64,000 nucleotides of DNA from CAYZZU01 sp964483105. Lineage in GTDB: Bacteria; CG2-30-53-67. This document shows, piece by piece, positions 16,620 to 25,380 of this stretch. The first letter of the stretch is position 1; each line of letters opens with the position of its first letter. The stretch spans positions 1 to 64,000 of the forward strand of contig CAYZZU010000007.1 in assembly GCA_964483105.1 (NCBI GenBank), given 5' to 3'. The notes under the pieces are model-generated. The model saw only the letters and a program-made list of their open reading frames with translations. It was not told where the DNA came from and searched no databases. The translations under genes and the position numbers were made by a program.

Positions 16620-17555
16620 TTAATGGAGGGGGATGCTCTGACCACCGACCACTACTGTGTACCGCATGGCGTACACCCCGATCATGACCAGAATCGAGGC
16701 AACGGCGAGGCCTTTCAGGCTTTTCCCTGTCTTAGGATAAAAGACCATAAAGAGTGGAATGAGACTTCCCAGCAAGAGTTCCACTCCGAGAAATTCAATG
16801 GAGAATCTTCCCCACATCAGGAGTTCAGCGGCGTGCCAGGCTTCCTTGCTGGAGGTCAGCAGAACGAGAATCGCGTTCACGACAAGAAACAGATCGAAGA
16901 TGATTGTTCCCCCCAAGAATTTTCTCAGGCCGTAGATCAACTGACGGTCCGCTTCAATGGCCTCGGTGGACATTCCCGAAGAGAAGTAGACATTCCGGAG
17001 AATGGCGATCAGCATCATCAAGGCGATCCCCGAGACCATGGCCGATACAATAAAGAGAGTGGGCATCAGGGCGGTGTTCCAGAGGGCGCGTCCCTTTCCA
17101 AGCGCGAGGATGAAACCTGTGTATCCATGTACCGAGATCGCGAGGGGGATCCCGATGATGGCAAAAATCTTGGACATCTTCATGTTTCCGGTATAGACGA
17201 AGAAGGCATAGATCAGGGCCGAGATGGGGTAGGCCGTCAGTAACATCACGCCGTAGGTGATCGGAGATCGCAGGTTTACGTATCCCGGCAGATAGGTCAT
17301 CAGGTGCCAGAAACGGAAAGGCTGTGCCATTTCAACGAGGAGGTTCATCGGGGCGAGAATCAAGCAGAGCGGAGCGACAACAGCGCCGATCTTGCCCAGG
17401 GCTTTGTATTCGCTCTTTCCGCCGAGGATCGCGATGACCGAAACCACAAAGGAACCGGCGCTGAGCCCCGTCAGGTAAAAGTACTGCGCGAGAAGGATTC
17501 CGAGGGGGATCTGGTGAGGGGCGTTGTAGAGGACATTCACATAATTCGGTCCCAT
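16620..17555 (-). CDS. NrfD/PsrC-type integral membrane subunit
   Basis: A 311-residue, roughly eight-helix membrane protein of the NrfD/PsrC family, which exchanges electrons between quinone and a periplasmic FeS subunit. Family marks include the start helix IPLGILLAQYFYLTGLSAGSF and the conserved MAQPFRFWHLM segment. It sits between the four-cluster ferredoxin and the Mo enzyme, as in psrABC-like operons, so the three products should form one periplasm-facing complex. Confidence 0.9.
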   Translation of the reverse strand: MGPNYVNVLYNAPHQIPLGILLAQYFYLTGLSAGSFVVSVIAILGGKSEYKALGKIGAVVAPLCLILAPMNLLVEMAQPFRFWHLMTYLPGYVNLRSPITYGVMLLTAYPISALIYAFFVYTGNMKMSKIFAIIGIPLAISVHGYTGFILALGKGRALWNTALMPTLFIVSAMVSGIALMMLIAILRNVYFSSGMSTEAIEADRQLIYGLRKFLGGTIIFDLFLVVNAILVLLTSSKEAWHAAELLMWGRFSIEFLGVELLLGSLIPLFMVFYPKTGKSLKGLAVASILVMIGVYAMRYTVVVGGQSIPLH

Positions 17556-17594
17556 GCTTTTCCCTCCCTGTCAGAATGGCTTCCGTCAGGATCC

Positions 17595-18251
17595 TCAGTA
17601 CGGTCTTTCGAAATGGATATGGTTGATGTCCACACCACTGGCCGGGTCCATGGCGTCGGAATCCGCCGCGATATAGTAAACCTGAGGTCCCGTTCCCAGT
17701 TCCGGTTTTAAAGTGACCACGGGATTGGTTGCCATGATCTGGGCGATTTCACTGTTCGCATCGTTCAGATCCCCGAAAATCCGGGCGCGTCCCAGACAGG
17801 TTTCCACGCAGGCGGGTTCCAGACCCTTATCCACCCTGTGGTTACAGAAAAAACATTTCTGGACGATCTTTCTCAAGGGATTGATGAACCTCACGTCATA
17901 CGGACAGGAGGCCATGCAGTACATGCACCCGATGCATCGATGGGGGTTGACCATCACGATTCCGTCCGGCCGGATGTAGGTGGCATGGACCGGGCAGTTT
18001 CGGTTACAGATCGGATTCCTGCAGTTGTTGCAGAGGGCGGGGAAAAATTGACGGCTCACATCAGGATAGCGGCCTTTCTCGATCACTTTGACCCAGGACC
18101 GGAATTTCCCGAGGGGAACCTCATTCTCGCTCTTGCAGGCGACGGAACAGCTGTGACACCCCACGCAACGCCTGAGGTCTATCACCATGGCATAGCGAAC
18201 CTTCTTTTCCTCCGCCTTGGTGATCCGGTAAGCCGCCGGCCGTTCAGTCAT
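17595..18251 (-). CDS. four-cluster ferredoxin-type electron-transfer subunit (PsrB/DmsB-like)
   Basis: A 218-residue protein with 16 cysteines in four [4Fe-4S] motifs: CVGCHSCSVAC, CNNCRNPICNRNC, CIGCMYCMASC and CFFCNH...CVETC. It is the electron-transfer subunit linking the Mo enzyme to NrfD. It has no export signal of its own, as in relatives that travel with the TAT-exported catalytic subunit. First gene of the operon; a good promoter with an internal palindrome lies upstream. Confidence 0.9.
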   Translation of the reverse strand: MTERPAAYRITKAEEKKVRYAMVIDLRRCVGCHSCSVACKSENEVPLGKFRSWVKVIEKGRYPDVSRQFFPALCNNCRNPICNRNCPVHATYIRPDGIVMVNPHRCIGCMYCMASCPYDVRFINPLRKIVQKCFFCNHRVDKGLEPACVETCLGRARIFGDLNDANSEIAQIMATNPVVTLKPELGTGPQVYYIAADSDAMDPASGVDINHIHFERPY

Positions 18252-18331
18252 TTCCTTTCCCCCGGTGAGAGCCGAAAAAATCTTCTTTCAGAGAGATGAA
18301 ATAATTGAATGAAAATATTAGCATAGTCGAA

Positions 18332-18359
18332 TTAATAGCACGGAATTTCCGTTTGTCAA
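18332..18359 (-). promoter_or_regulatory. sigma70 promoter with palindromic operator for the Mo-oxidoreductase operon
   Basis: Minus strand: TTGACA (18354-18359), 16-base spacer, TATTAA (18332-18337). An 11-base palindrome CGGAAATTCCG (18341-18351) lies inside the spacer, an ideal repressor position. The leader to the ferredoxin ATG is about 75 bases. Confidence 0.6.
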
Positions 18360-18394
18360 ATCCCTTTCTCAAAAAAAATGCCGCAGGTCGGGTT

Positions 18395-18423
18395 TTGACA
18401 GGAATGGATTTCTCTGTTATATA
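18395..18423 (+). promoter_or_regulatory. sigma70 promoter for the 75-residue membrane protein gene
   Basis: TTGACA (18395-18400), exactly 17 bases, TATATA (18418-18423). Transcription would start at about 18430, 44 bases before the ATG at 18474. It diverges from the oxidoreductase-operon promoter, with the two -35 elements 35 bases apart. Confidence 0.7.
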
Positions 18424-18473
18424 ACATATTGCAGAGATTGAAAAATCGATTGCTTTTTCCGGAGGATAAGAGC

Positions 18474-18701
18474 ATGTATGAACTGTTATCCCTCTCGAAG
18501 GTTGTGTTTTATTCCCTCCTCATGATTCTGATCCTGGTCGTCATGAGCCTTTCCTTGCTCAGCATCCTGTCTGAAGACATGGATTTTACTGAGGAAACCA
18601 TTACATTCAGGAAGGGGAGGGGCGTCCGTATTTTCTGGAAACTGCTCCTGTGCGGCTTCGTGTTGGCCGGTTATTTTCTGATGATGGTATGGATCCGTTA
18701 A
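18474..18701 (+). CDS. small two-helix membrane protein of unknown function
   Basis: A 75-residue protein beginning MYELLSLSKVVFYSLL. Two hydrophobic helices (residues about 8-30 and 53-73) flank a short charged segment that includes FTEETITFRKGRG. Start 18474 is set by GGAGG at 18461-18465; the earlier in-frame ATG lies before it. It has its own consensus promoter. I recognise no family; the size and topology are like small membrane regulators or subunits, which is only a suggestion. Confidence 0.65.
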   Translation: MYELLSLSKVVFYSLLMILILVVMSLSLLSILSEDMDFTEETITFRKGRGVRIFWKLLLCGFVLAGYFLMMVWIR

Positions 18702-18998
18702 GGATTGTTGGGATTTGAAAATATTGTCAACCTTCCACTGAAGATACCCGAAACCGTTGTTTGCCGGAAGCTTCCCGACATTTTTCCCTTAACCTGCCGA
18801 ACGGACGGGTGCTGTAATCCACAACAAAGAGACCGCACGTTTCCTTGTTGTCCCGGTTGTAGTCCTGAGCGGATGTGTTGCTATCAGTAAAAGATGTCAT
18901 GCAGAGGGAATGGACGCTTGACACGCGCCGGGACAATGGGCCAGTCTGTTTCTGCTTCCTGTTTTGACCTTCATACATCAACAACTCGGAGGATGAAT
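18702..18998. other. intergenic region before radC
   Basis: About 300 bases without a convincing gene. A weak ACAACAA/TTGTTGT inverted repeat lies near 18820-18855, and a TTGACA near 18916 lacks a good -10. Confidence 0.4.
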
Positions 18999-19706
18999 AT
19001 GAAAAAACATCTTTCCATCAGGGAGTGGCCGGAAGAAGAACGTCCCCGGGAACGTCTCTATCGATATGGGGCGTCCTCCCTTTCAAACGCTCAACTTCTG
19101 GCGATTCTCCTGAGAACGGGCCATGCGGAAAAAAGCGCGGTCGGGGTGGCCATGGATCTTTTGAGCCGTTATCGTGACCTTCGGGAGATGAGCCGGGCGG
19201 AATGGAGTGAACTGGCCGGCGTCCCGGGTATCGGACCGGCCAAGGCGGCTCAGGTCATGGCGGCCATGGAGCTGGGGAAACGGATCCAGGCCTTTCCGCT
19301 CAAAACGGGGGACCGGATCCGGGGAAGCCGGGATGTCTTCGAGTCCTGCGCGCCTTATATGCGGGACCTGAAGAAGGAGGTATTTCGCGTGGTCCTTCTG
19401 AATGGGAAGCACAGGGTGATCCGTACCGTGACCGTTTCAGAGGGGAGTCTGACCTCCTGTCTGGTTCATCCCCGAGAGGTGTTCGTCCCGGCGGTCAGGG
19501 AATCATCGGCCGCGGTCCTGCTGATCCACAACCATCCGAGCGGAGATCCCACGCCCAGCCGTGAGGATATTGAGATCAGCAAGCGTCTGATGCGGGCCGG
19601 AGAATTGATGGGGATCTCGGTTCTGGACCATGTGGTCATCGGGGACGGAAGCTACTTCAGTTTTGTGGATCAGGGGATGATGCATCCGGATCGATCGCCG
19701 GAATAA
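18999..19706 (+). CDS. radC: RadC/YicR family JAMM-domain protein
   Basis: A 235-residue RadC-family protein: N-terminal helix-hairpin-helix (LAGVPGIGPAKAAQVMA, near residue 75) and C-terminal JAB1/MPN-like metal site with HNHPSGDPTPSREDIE (H-x-H-x10-D). The historical link to DNA repair is not well supported and the function is uncertain. GGAGG at 18986-18990 points to ATG 18999 rather than 18993 or the earlier frame opening. glnD follows 14 bases later and is probably co-transcribed. Confidence 0.9.
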   Translation: MKKHLSIREWPEEERPRERLYRYGASSLSNAQLLAILLRTGHAEKSAVGVAMDLLSRYRDLREMSRAEWSELAGVPGIGPAKAAQVMAAMELGKRIQAFPLKTGDRIRGSRDVFESCAPYMRDLKKEVFRVVLLNGKHRVIRTVTVSEGSLTSCLVHPREVFVPAVRESSAAVLLIHNHPSGDPTPSREDIEISKRLMRAGELMGISVLDHVVIGDGSYFSFVDQGMMHPDRSPE

Positions 19707-19720
19707 ATGATGGACGGAAG

Positions 19721-22474
19721 ATGCGGGAAAAGGGAAAAATCGAGCAGTATCGTGAGATCTACTCTTCATTGCTGAAGAAGAGGCTGAAACAGAAAGGCCT
19801 TTGTTTTCCCGGGGATGCGGAGCGGGGTGCGTATGTGACCTTCCTGAAGGGGCTTCTCAGGGAAGAGAAGGAGAAAATCAAGGAACTTCACCTTGCCGGA
19901 GCCGGAGGATCCGAGGTGGTTTTCCGGATCACGGCCTGGACCGACGCGGTCTTGAAAGAGCTGTTTGATGCGGCGAAAGAACAGTCCGGGAAGAGCGGGA
20001 AAGATATTCCACTGGCTCTCCTGGCCGTCGGAGGATACGGCAGGGGAGAGCTGAATCCCTTTTCCGATCTGGACGTGATGTTTCTCACGGCCAGGAAAAT
20101 CGACCCGTTGAGTCGCGGAGTTGCCGATTTTTGTCTTTACCTGATGTGGGATCTGAACCTGGACATCGGTTACAGCATTCGAACCATTCCGGATTGTGTG
20201 AGACTGGCGGCTTCGGACATCCAGGCCAAGACCTCCCTGATCGAATCGAGATACCTTGCGGGGAACCGGGAAGTTTACCAATCTTTCCTGAAAGAGTCGG
20301 GAAGGTCGATTCTCAGCCGGAATGTGGAAGGATACCTGAAAACCAAGATCCGTGATGTCAATGACCGTCACAAGAAGTTCGGCGGCTCTCTCTATATGAA
20401 AGAACCCCATGTCAAGGAAGGGGTGGGAGGACTTCGGGATATTCACACCGCCTTCTGGATTGCCAAAGTCAAATACGGGGTGGATTCACTCAGTCGGTTG
20501 AGAGACCGGGGGGTGGTCTCGGAGAAGGAATATGACATCCTCCGTCACTCTCTTGAGTTTCTCTGGAAGGTTCGGAATCATCTGCATTACCTCAGTGGTC
20601 GTCACAACGACCGGTTGACCATGGAGATGCAGGAGGAGATGGCGACCTTTTTCCGATATAAGGATTTCAAGCATTACCTGGCCGTGGAGCGGTTCATGCG
20701 CGGGTACTACCTCCATACACGCAACGTGCGTTACTTTACCACCATGCTGATCAACCGGTGTTCTCCTCCTCCCGCGGGGAGAAGGTTCTCTGTCTTTTCT
20801 TTACGGAAAAAGATGGTGGGGGATGGATTCGCCATTGTGGGGAAACGTCTGTGCGTTCCCGAAAACCGGAAGCATTTCTTCCAGGAGTCTCCCTTCCGCC
20901 TGATGGAGGTCTTTGCTTTATCACAGCGGTACGAGGTTCCCCCGGCGGATGCCACCAAACAGAAGATCATTTCCTCTCTCGGACTTGTGACGGATGAGTT
21001 CAGAGGTTCCAGCCGGGTCCGGGATCTGTTTCTGAAGATTCTTTCGGGGAAGACAGCTGTGGTCAGTACCCTTCGTCAGATGCATGAACTCCGTTTTCTG
21101 GGGAAATATATACCTGAGTTTGGCGCCTTAACCGCACTGGTACAGCATGAATTGTATCATGCCTATACGGTGGATGAACATTCCCTGGTTGCCTTGGAAC
21201 ATCTGGACGGTTTAAGAGGAACCCCCTATCCCGAGGAGAATTTCTACTCCGAACTGTTCCGGGAAGTGGAACGGCCCGAGATTCTTTATCTGTCCCTGCT
21301 GCTGCACGATATCGGCAAGGCGATCGGTGCGGGACACGTGAACCTGGGAGGAAAGGCCGTGAGAACCATCATGCGGCGAATGGGATTCCCGAGGGAAGAC
21401 GGCCGCACGGTAGAGTTTCTTGTCCGGAATCATCTGGTTCTGGCACATCTGTCACAACGGAGGGACATCCATGAATCCGGATTGATCCGGCAACTGGCCC
21501 GGGTCATACAGGATGAGGAACGTTTGAGAATGTTGACCCTGATCACTTACTGTGACAGCCGGGGGGTTGGACCGGGGCTTTGGAACGACTGGAAAGACAC
21601 ACTGTTAAAGGAGCTATTTTTCAAGACGCGTGAACAGTTGATGACCGGGGAAGAGAAGACCAGTGAGATAGACGGGCGGGCTTATCTGGAAAGAATCAAG
21701 GACCGGATTCGGAAAGAGGGGAAGAAATTGTTCGGGGAAAAGGAAACAGAACGTATTCTCTCTACGCTTCCGGATCCTTATCTGCTTTCGACCGCGCAGT
21801 CCCGGGTGATGCGCCATTTTTCAATGATTCTTCAGGTCGAAGAAAACGGTTTCGCCGTGGAATGGACCCACCCTCTGTCCAGGGGGTATACGGAACTCGA
21901 TATCTGCGCCTTCGATTCCAATACGCCCGGGTTTTTCTCCCGAATCGCCGGGGTTCTTGCATCGAAAGGGATCAATATACTCGGGGCGAGGATCTTCACC
22001 AGCCGGGTGGGAATTGTGATCGATTCAATCTACATAGAACCCCCCGACCACGAAAAACGAACGGAGCCGGCCTATTGGAATCAAATTGCCGAAGCCGTTC
22101 GGGCGGTTCTGCAGGGTATACGACAGGTCGAGAAGATGCTGACCGAGAAAAGTCCCCCCGCATACCTTGTGAAAAAGAAACGACGAAAGATCACTCCCCG
22201 GGTTCTCTTTGACAATACAGTTTCGAAACATTACTCGGTAATCGATGTCTATGCCGAAGATCGAATCGGACTGCTGTATCACATCACTTCCTCACTTGCT
22301 TCCCAAGGAGTACATATCCACACCGCGAAGGTGTCCACAGAAAAGGAACAGGCCATTGACGCCTTTTATGTGACGGATATTTTCGGTCACAAGATTACGG
22401 ACCGGGCCAAACAGGACAGAATCAAGAACTCGCTGATTTCCGCATTAAGCGCGGATGAGAGCGTAAAATCATGA
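19721..22474 (+). CDS. glnD: bifunctional PII uridylyltransferase/uridylyl-removing enzyme
   Basis: GlnD senses glutamine and adds or removes UMP on the PII protein, controlling nitrogen assimilation. At 917 residues it has all parts: nucleotidyltransferase core GGYGRGELNPFSDLDVMF (residues about 109-126), HD domain with LLLHDIGKA (about 525), and two C-terminal ACT domains (about 724-800 and 840-915). No PII (glnB) or glnA gene is in the window. ATG 19721 has a GGACGGAAG ribosome site. Confidence 0.95.
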   Translation: MREKGKIEQYREIYSSLLKKRLKQKGLCFPGDAERGAYVTFLKGLLREEKEKIKELHLAGAGGSEVVFRITAWTDAVLKELFDAAKEQSGKSGKDIPLALLAVGGYGRGELNPFSDLDVMFLTARKIDPLSRGVADFCLYLMWDLNLDIGYSIRTIPDCVRLAASDIQAKTSLIESRYLAGNREVYQSFLKESGRSILSRNVEGYLKTKIRDVNDRHKKFGGSLYMKEPHVKEGVGGLRDIHTAFWIAKVKYGVDSLSRLRDRGVVSEKEYDILRHSLEFLWKVRNHLHYLSGRHNDRLTMEMQEEMATFFRYKDFKHYLAVERFMRGYYLHTRNVRYFTTMLINRCSPPPAGRRFSVFSLRKKMVGDGFAIVGKRLCVPENRKHFFQESPFRLMEVFALSQRYEVPPADATKQKIISSLGLVTDEFRGSSRVRDLFLKILSGKTAVVSTLRQMHELRFLGKYIPEFGALTALVQHELYHAYTVDEHSLVALEHLDGLRGTPYPEENFYSELFREVERPEILYLSLLLHDIGKAIGAGHVNLGGKAVRTIMRRMGFPREDGRTVEFLVRNHLVLAHLSQRRDIHESGLIRQLARVIQDEERLRMLTLITYCDSRGVGPGLWNDWKDTLLKELFFKTREQLMTGEEKTSEIDGRAYLERIKDRIRKEGKKLFGEKETERILSTLPDPYLLSTAQSRVMRHFSMILQVEENGFAVEWTHPLSRGYTELDICAFDSNTPGFFSRIAGVLASKGINILGARIFTSRVGIVIDSIYIEPPDHEKRTEPAYWNQIAEAVRAVLQGIRQVEKMLTEKSPPAYLVKKKRRKITPRVLFDNTVSKHYSVIDVYAEDRIGLLYHITSSLASQGVHIHTAKVSTEKEQAIDAFYVTDIFGHKITDRAKQDRIKNSLISALSADESVKS

Positions 22475-22676
22475 GGCGTGGTTCCGGGGAACAGGAACCG
22501 ATCCGGAGGATCATCCCCCGGACAATCATCTTGACCATTCCTGATTTTTTGTGTACATTTTCGACATTCCTTCTCGAGGGGTTCCGGGAGACCAGGATGG
22601 GTCGGAAGGACCGCCCTCCGCGGCGCCGAATAAACAGAAGGAATCTACCTTCGATCCGGAAGATGGGGAGGGGAAC

Positions 22677-23921
22677 TTGATCGAACAGGAGACCTTCAGA
22701 CCGAAGGACGTTCTCGCCGTAATCATGGCCGGAGGAAGGGGCAGTCGTCTCTATCCGTTGACGGTTGATCGGGCCAAGCCGGCCGTCCCTTTCGGTGGGA
22801 AATACAGGATTATCGATTTTACCCTCAGTAACTGCATCAATTCCGGAATCAAAAAAATCTTCGTTCTGACCCAGTATAAATCTTATTCTCTGGAGAGACA
22901 TATTCGCCTGGGATGGGGGTTTTTAAGTAACGAACTGCACGAATTCGTGGTCTCTCTCCCTCCTCAACAGAGGATTGATGAAAGCTGGTACCGTGGCACG
23001 GCCGATGCCATTTACCAGAATCTCTATTCGATAGAGAAAGAAAACGCGCAATATCTCCTGGTCCTTTCCGGTGACCATATTTATAAGATGGATTATGGAG
23101 ATCTCATCCGCTATCATATCCGGAAGAAAGCCCAGGTGACCGTGGCGGCCATGGAACTCGACAAGTACGAGGCGAGCGCCTTCGGGGTTCTCCAGGTGGA
23201 TGCCGAGAATCGGATTGTCGCATTTCAGGAAAAACCTCGGAATCCCGTTACGCTCCCTTCGGATCCTGATCGGTGCCTGATTTCTCTGGGAGTTTATGTC
23301 TTCAGCCTGCCTTCCCTGGTGGAACAGTTGAAGAAAGACGCGAAGGATCCTGACTCCGACCACGATTTCGGGAAGAACATCATTCCGCAAATGGCATCAG
23401 GACAGGATGTGTATGCCTACAATTTCAAGGACAAGAAAACCGGCAGGGCCGCGTACTGGCGGGATGTGGGAACCCTGGACTCATACTGGGAGGCCAATAT
23501 GGATCTGGTCGCAGTGAGTCCCGTCTTTAACCTCTATGATCCTGACTGGCCCATTCGGACCTTCCAGAGTGTGGCCCCGCCGGCGAAATTCGTCTTTGCC
23601 CAGGCCTATGCGGGGGGGCGGATGGGCTTGGCCCTGGACTCCATTGTCTGCGCCGGCTGCGTTTTGAGCGGCGGTAAGGTACAGAATTCCGTTTTGGCGC
23701 CCAATGTGCGTGTGAACAGTTTTTGTAACATTACCCAGTCTGTTGTAATGGCCAATGTGGAAATCGGCAGGCATTCCCAGATCAAGAAAGCCATTATTGA
23801 AAAAGGCGTGAAAATTCCTCCGAACTCGATCATCGGATTTCACTCCGAGGAGGACGCGAAATATTTTCATGTGACCGATAGCGGCATCACCGTAGTGACC
23901 CAACGGCATTACTTTCACTGA
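22677..23921 (+). CDS. glgC: glucose-1-phosphate adenylyltransferase
   Basis: ADP-glucose pyrophosphorylase, first committed step of glycogen synthesis. The nucleotide-binding signature AVIMAGGRGSRLYPLT and KPAVPFGGKYRIIDF are intact, SGDHIYKMDY is the catalytic Asp region, and the C-terminal left-handed beta-helix is present. The frame opens with GTG at 22551, but the extra 42 residues are low-complexity and a GGGGAGGGGAAC ribosome site precedes TTG 22677, which gives a family-sized 414-residue protein. Confidence 0.92.
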   Translation: MIEQETFRPKDVLAVIMAGGRGSRLYPLTVDRAKPAVPFGGKYRIIDFTLSNCINSGIKKIFVLTQYKSYSLERHIRLGWGFLSNELHEFVVSLPPQQRIDESWYRGTADAIYQNLYSIEKENAQYLLVLSGDHIYKMDYGDLIRYHIRKKAQVTVAAMELDKYEASAFGVLQVDAENRIVAFQEKPRNPVTLPSDPDRCLISLGVYVFSLPSLVEQLKKDAKDPDSDHDFGKNIIPQMASGQDVYAYNFKDKKTGRAAYWRDVGTLDSYWEANMDLVAVSPVFNLYDPDWPIRTFQSVAPPAKFVFAQAYAGGRMGLALDSIVCAGCVLSGGKVQNSVLAPNVRVNSFCNITQSVVMANVEIGRHSQIKKAIIEKGVKIPPNSIIGFHSEEDAKYFHVTDSGITVVTQRHYFH

Positions 23922-24016
23922 GGAAATGTGATGAGGAACTTGACGGAACCTCATTTGTTTCATGGGAAAGGAAATTCCGCCTTTCCTCAATCAGGGGTTC
24001 TCACGAGACCCGATCA

Positions 24017-24039
24017 GATCGATCCTTGCAGGATCGATC
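24017..24039 (+). repeat. 9-bp perfect hairpin in the leader of the DUF2062 gene
   Basis: GATCGATCC (24017-24025) and GGATCGATC (24031-24039) pair exactly around a 5-base loop, ending one base before the GGAGGAG ribosome site at 24041. Placement suggests an effect on translation or mRNA stability. Confidence 0.5.
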
Positions 24040-24057
24040 AGGAGGAGTAAGGGTCCC

Positions 24058-24519
24058 GTGTCGCTGAACCGCACAGTTCGTTACGTTTTTCTGAGGTTTT
24101 TTCGCATTCGACGCGATTCTCGTGAGATCGCACGAGGGCTTGCCATCGGGGTTTTCGTGGGGATGACCCCATTTCTTGGATTTCACATGGTCCTTGCGGT
24201 GAGTCTCGCGATGTTTCTGAAAGGCAATAAGTTTATGGCCCTGCTGGGTACCTGGGTCGGGAATCCGCTGACCTTCTCCTTCATCTTTTTCCTGGATTAT
24301 AGGATCGGTCGGTGGATGCTCGGTGGAGATCCGAATGCGTGGAGACCTCTGTCCCTACATCCAGTTGAAATTCTTCATGCGAGTTGGAATATCCTGTTTC
24401 CCATGAGTGTGGGGAGCTTACTGCTGGGGTTGGCGGTAGCCGTGCCGGCCTACTTTTTATCGAACCCTCTGGTCCGGGGGATCCAGTACTGGGCGCGGCA
24501 GAGGAAACTTCATGGTTAA
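24058..24519 (+). CDS. DUF2062 membrane protein
   Basis: A 153-residue protein of the DUF2062 family, with the hallmark IARGLAIGVFVGMTPFLGFH and GNPLTFSFIFFLDYRIG and three hydrophobic segments. The family has no assigned biochemical function; members sometimes accompany glycosyltransferases or lipid genes. GTG 24058 is preferred because GGAGGAG lies 10 bases upstream; an ATG at 23962 would add 32 weakly conserved residues. Confidence 0.75.
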   Translation: MSLNRTVRYVFLRFFRIRRDSREIARGLAIGVFVGMTPFLGFHMVLAVSLAMFLKGNKFMALLGTWVGNPLTFSFIFFLDYRIGRWMLGGDPNAWRPLSLHPVEILHASWNILFPMSVGSLLLGLAVAVPAYFLSNPLVRGIQYWARQRKLHG

Positions 24520-24624
24520 CCGCCATGCAAAAAGTTGATCCGGGGAAATCTTCGATGAGTTTCACATGATTGTAAATCGACTGGGGACAGAAATCAAAAT
24601 CCGTCCGTGCTTCGGGAGGGGAAG

Positions 24625-25380
24625 ATGAATGCGATAAAACCTTCCTGGGAGCTTGGAGGATTCTGCATGATTCTTTTTTATCTGGTTTCATCGAAACGGA
24701 TGGCTGAATTTGTGCCCGCTCCACTGACCGTGGTGCAGGTGATGCCGGGCGTTACGTTGGGAGGATTCTACGCGGCGTCGTACCGAACAGGGGGGGGCGG
24801 GGCCTTCAGTGAATTCAGCGTGTTCCCGGCGCTCGTCCGTTATCAGAAGAAAAAAGGGCTGTTTGTCTCCTGCTCCATGGTGGAATCCCCGGCGAGTCCC
24901 CTGGGCCGCAAGGGGGCGTGGGGCTTGAGAAAGGAACGCGCGAATTTCGAATGGAAACGGGAGCCTTCCCACATTTCCCTGAGGATCTTCTGTGAGGCCC
25001 GCAAGGTAATCGATGTTGGAATCAAGACGTATCGGGTCAGTCTTCCCGCACGCGTTTCCTTTCCCTTCTTTCACGTTCGTTCCAGTGGCGTGGTGTCCTA
25101 CCATGCGGATTACGTTTCCAGGGTGTATCTTTCTTCCTCCTCCGTGGAGATCCCGGAAGAGAGCCCGATCGGGGTCTACGGTTTTTCACGGAAACTGATG
25201 ACCACGTTGTGGGATTCCGCAAAGATTGTCATCCACCCACCTGAGTCTGAAAAGAATGTGGTACTGATTGAAGGAGTTTCCGAAGGGATCTTTCAGATTG
25301 GACGGGATCGGATCGATTCCTGTGGCGCACGGCAGATTCCGATGCATGTCCTTACCCGTGGAGAAGATCGAAGATCATGA
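24625..25380 (+). CDS. acetoacetate decarboxylase-like protein
   Basis: A 251-residue protein whose N-terminal half resembles the acetoacetate decarboxylase (ADC)-like fold: GFYAASYRTGGGGAFSEFSV, LVRYQKKKGLFVSCSMVESP and SPLGRKGAWGLRKERANF follow the strand pattern and G-R-x2-W-G-x-P/R-K-E spacing of that superfamily. The Schiff-base lysine cannot be assigned by eye, so decarboxylase activity is not claimed; many relatives act on other substrates. GGGAGGGG precedes ATG 24625. Its stop overlaps the holA start (ATGA), so the two are translationally coupled, an unusual pairing. Confidence 0.55.
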   Translation: MNAIKPSWELGGFCMILFYLVSSKRMAEFVPAPLTVVQVMPGVTLGGFYAASYRTGGGGAFSEFSVFPALVRYQKKKGLFVSCSMVESPASPLGRKGAWGLRKERANFEWKREPSHISLRIFCEARKVIDVGIKTYRVSLPARVSFPFFHVRSSGVVSYHADYVSRVYLSSSSVEIPEESPIGVYGFSRKLMTTLWDSAKIVIHPPESEKNVVLIEGVSEGIFQIGRDRIDSCGARQIPMHVLTRGEDRRS

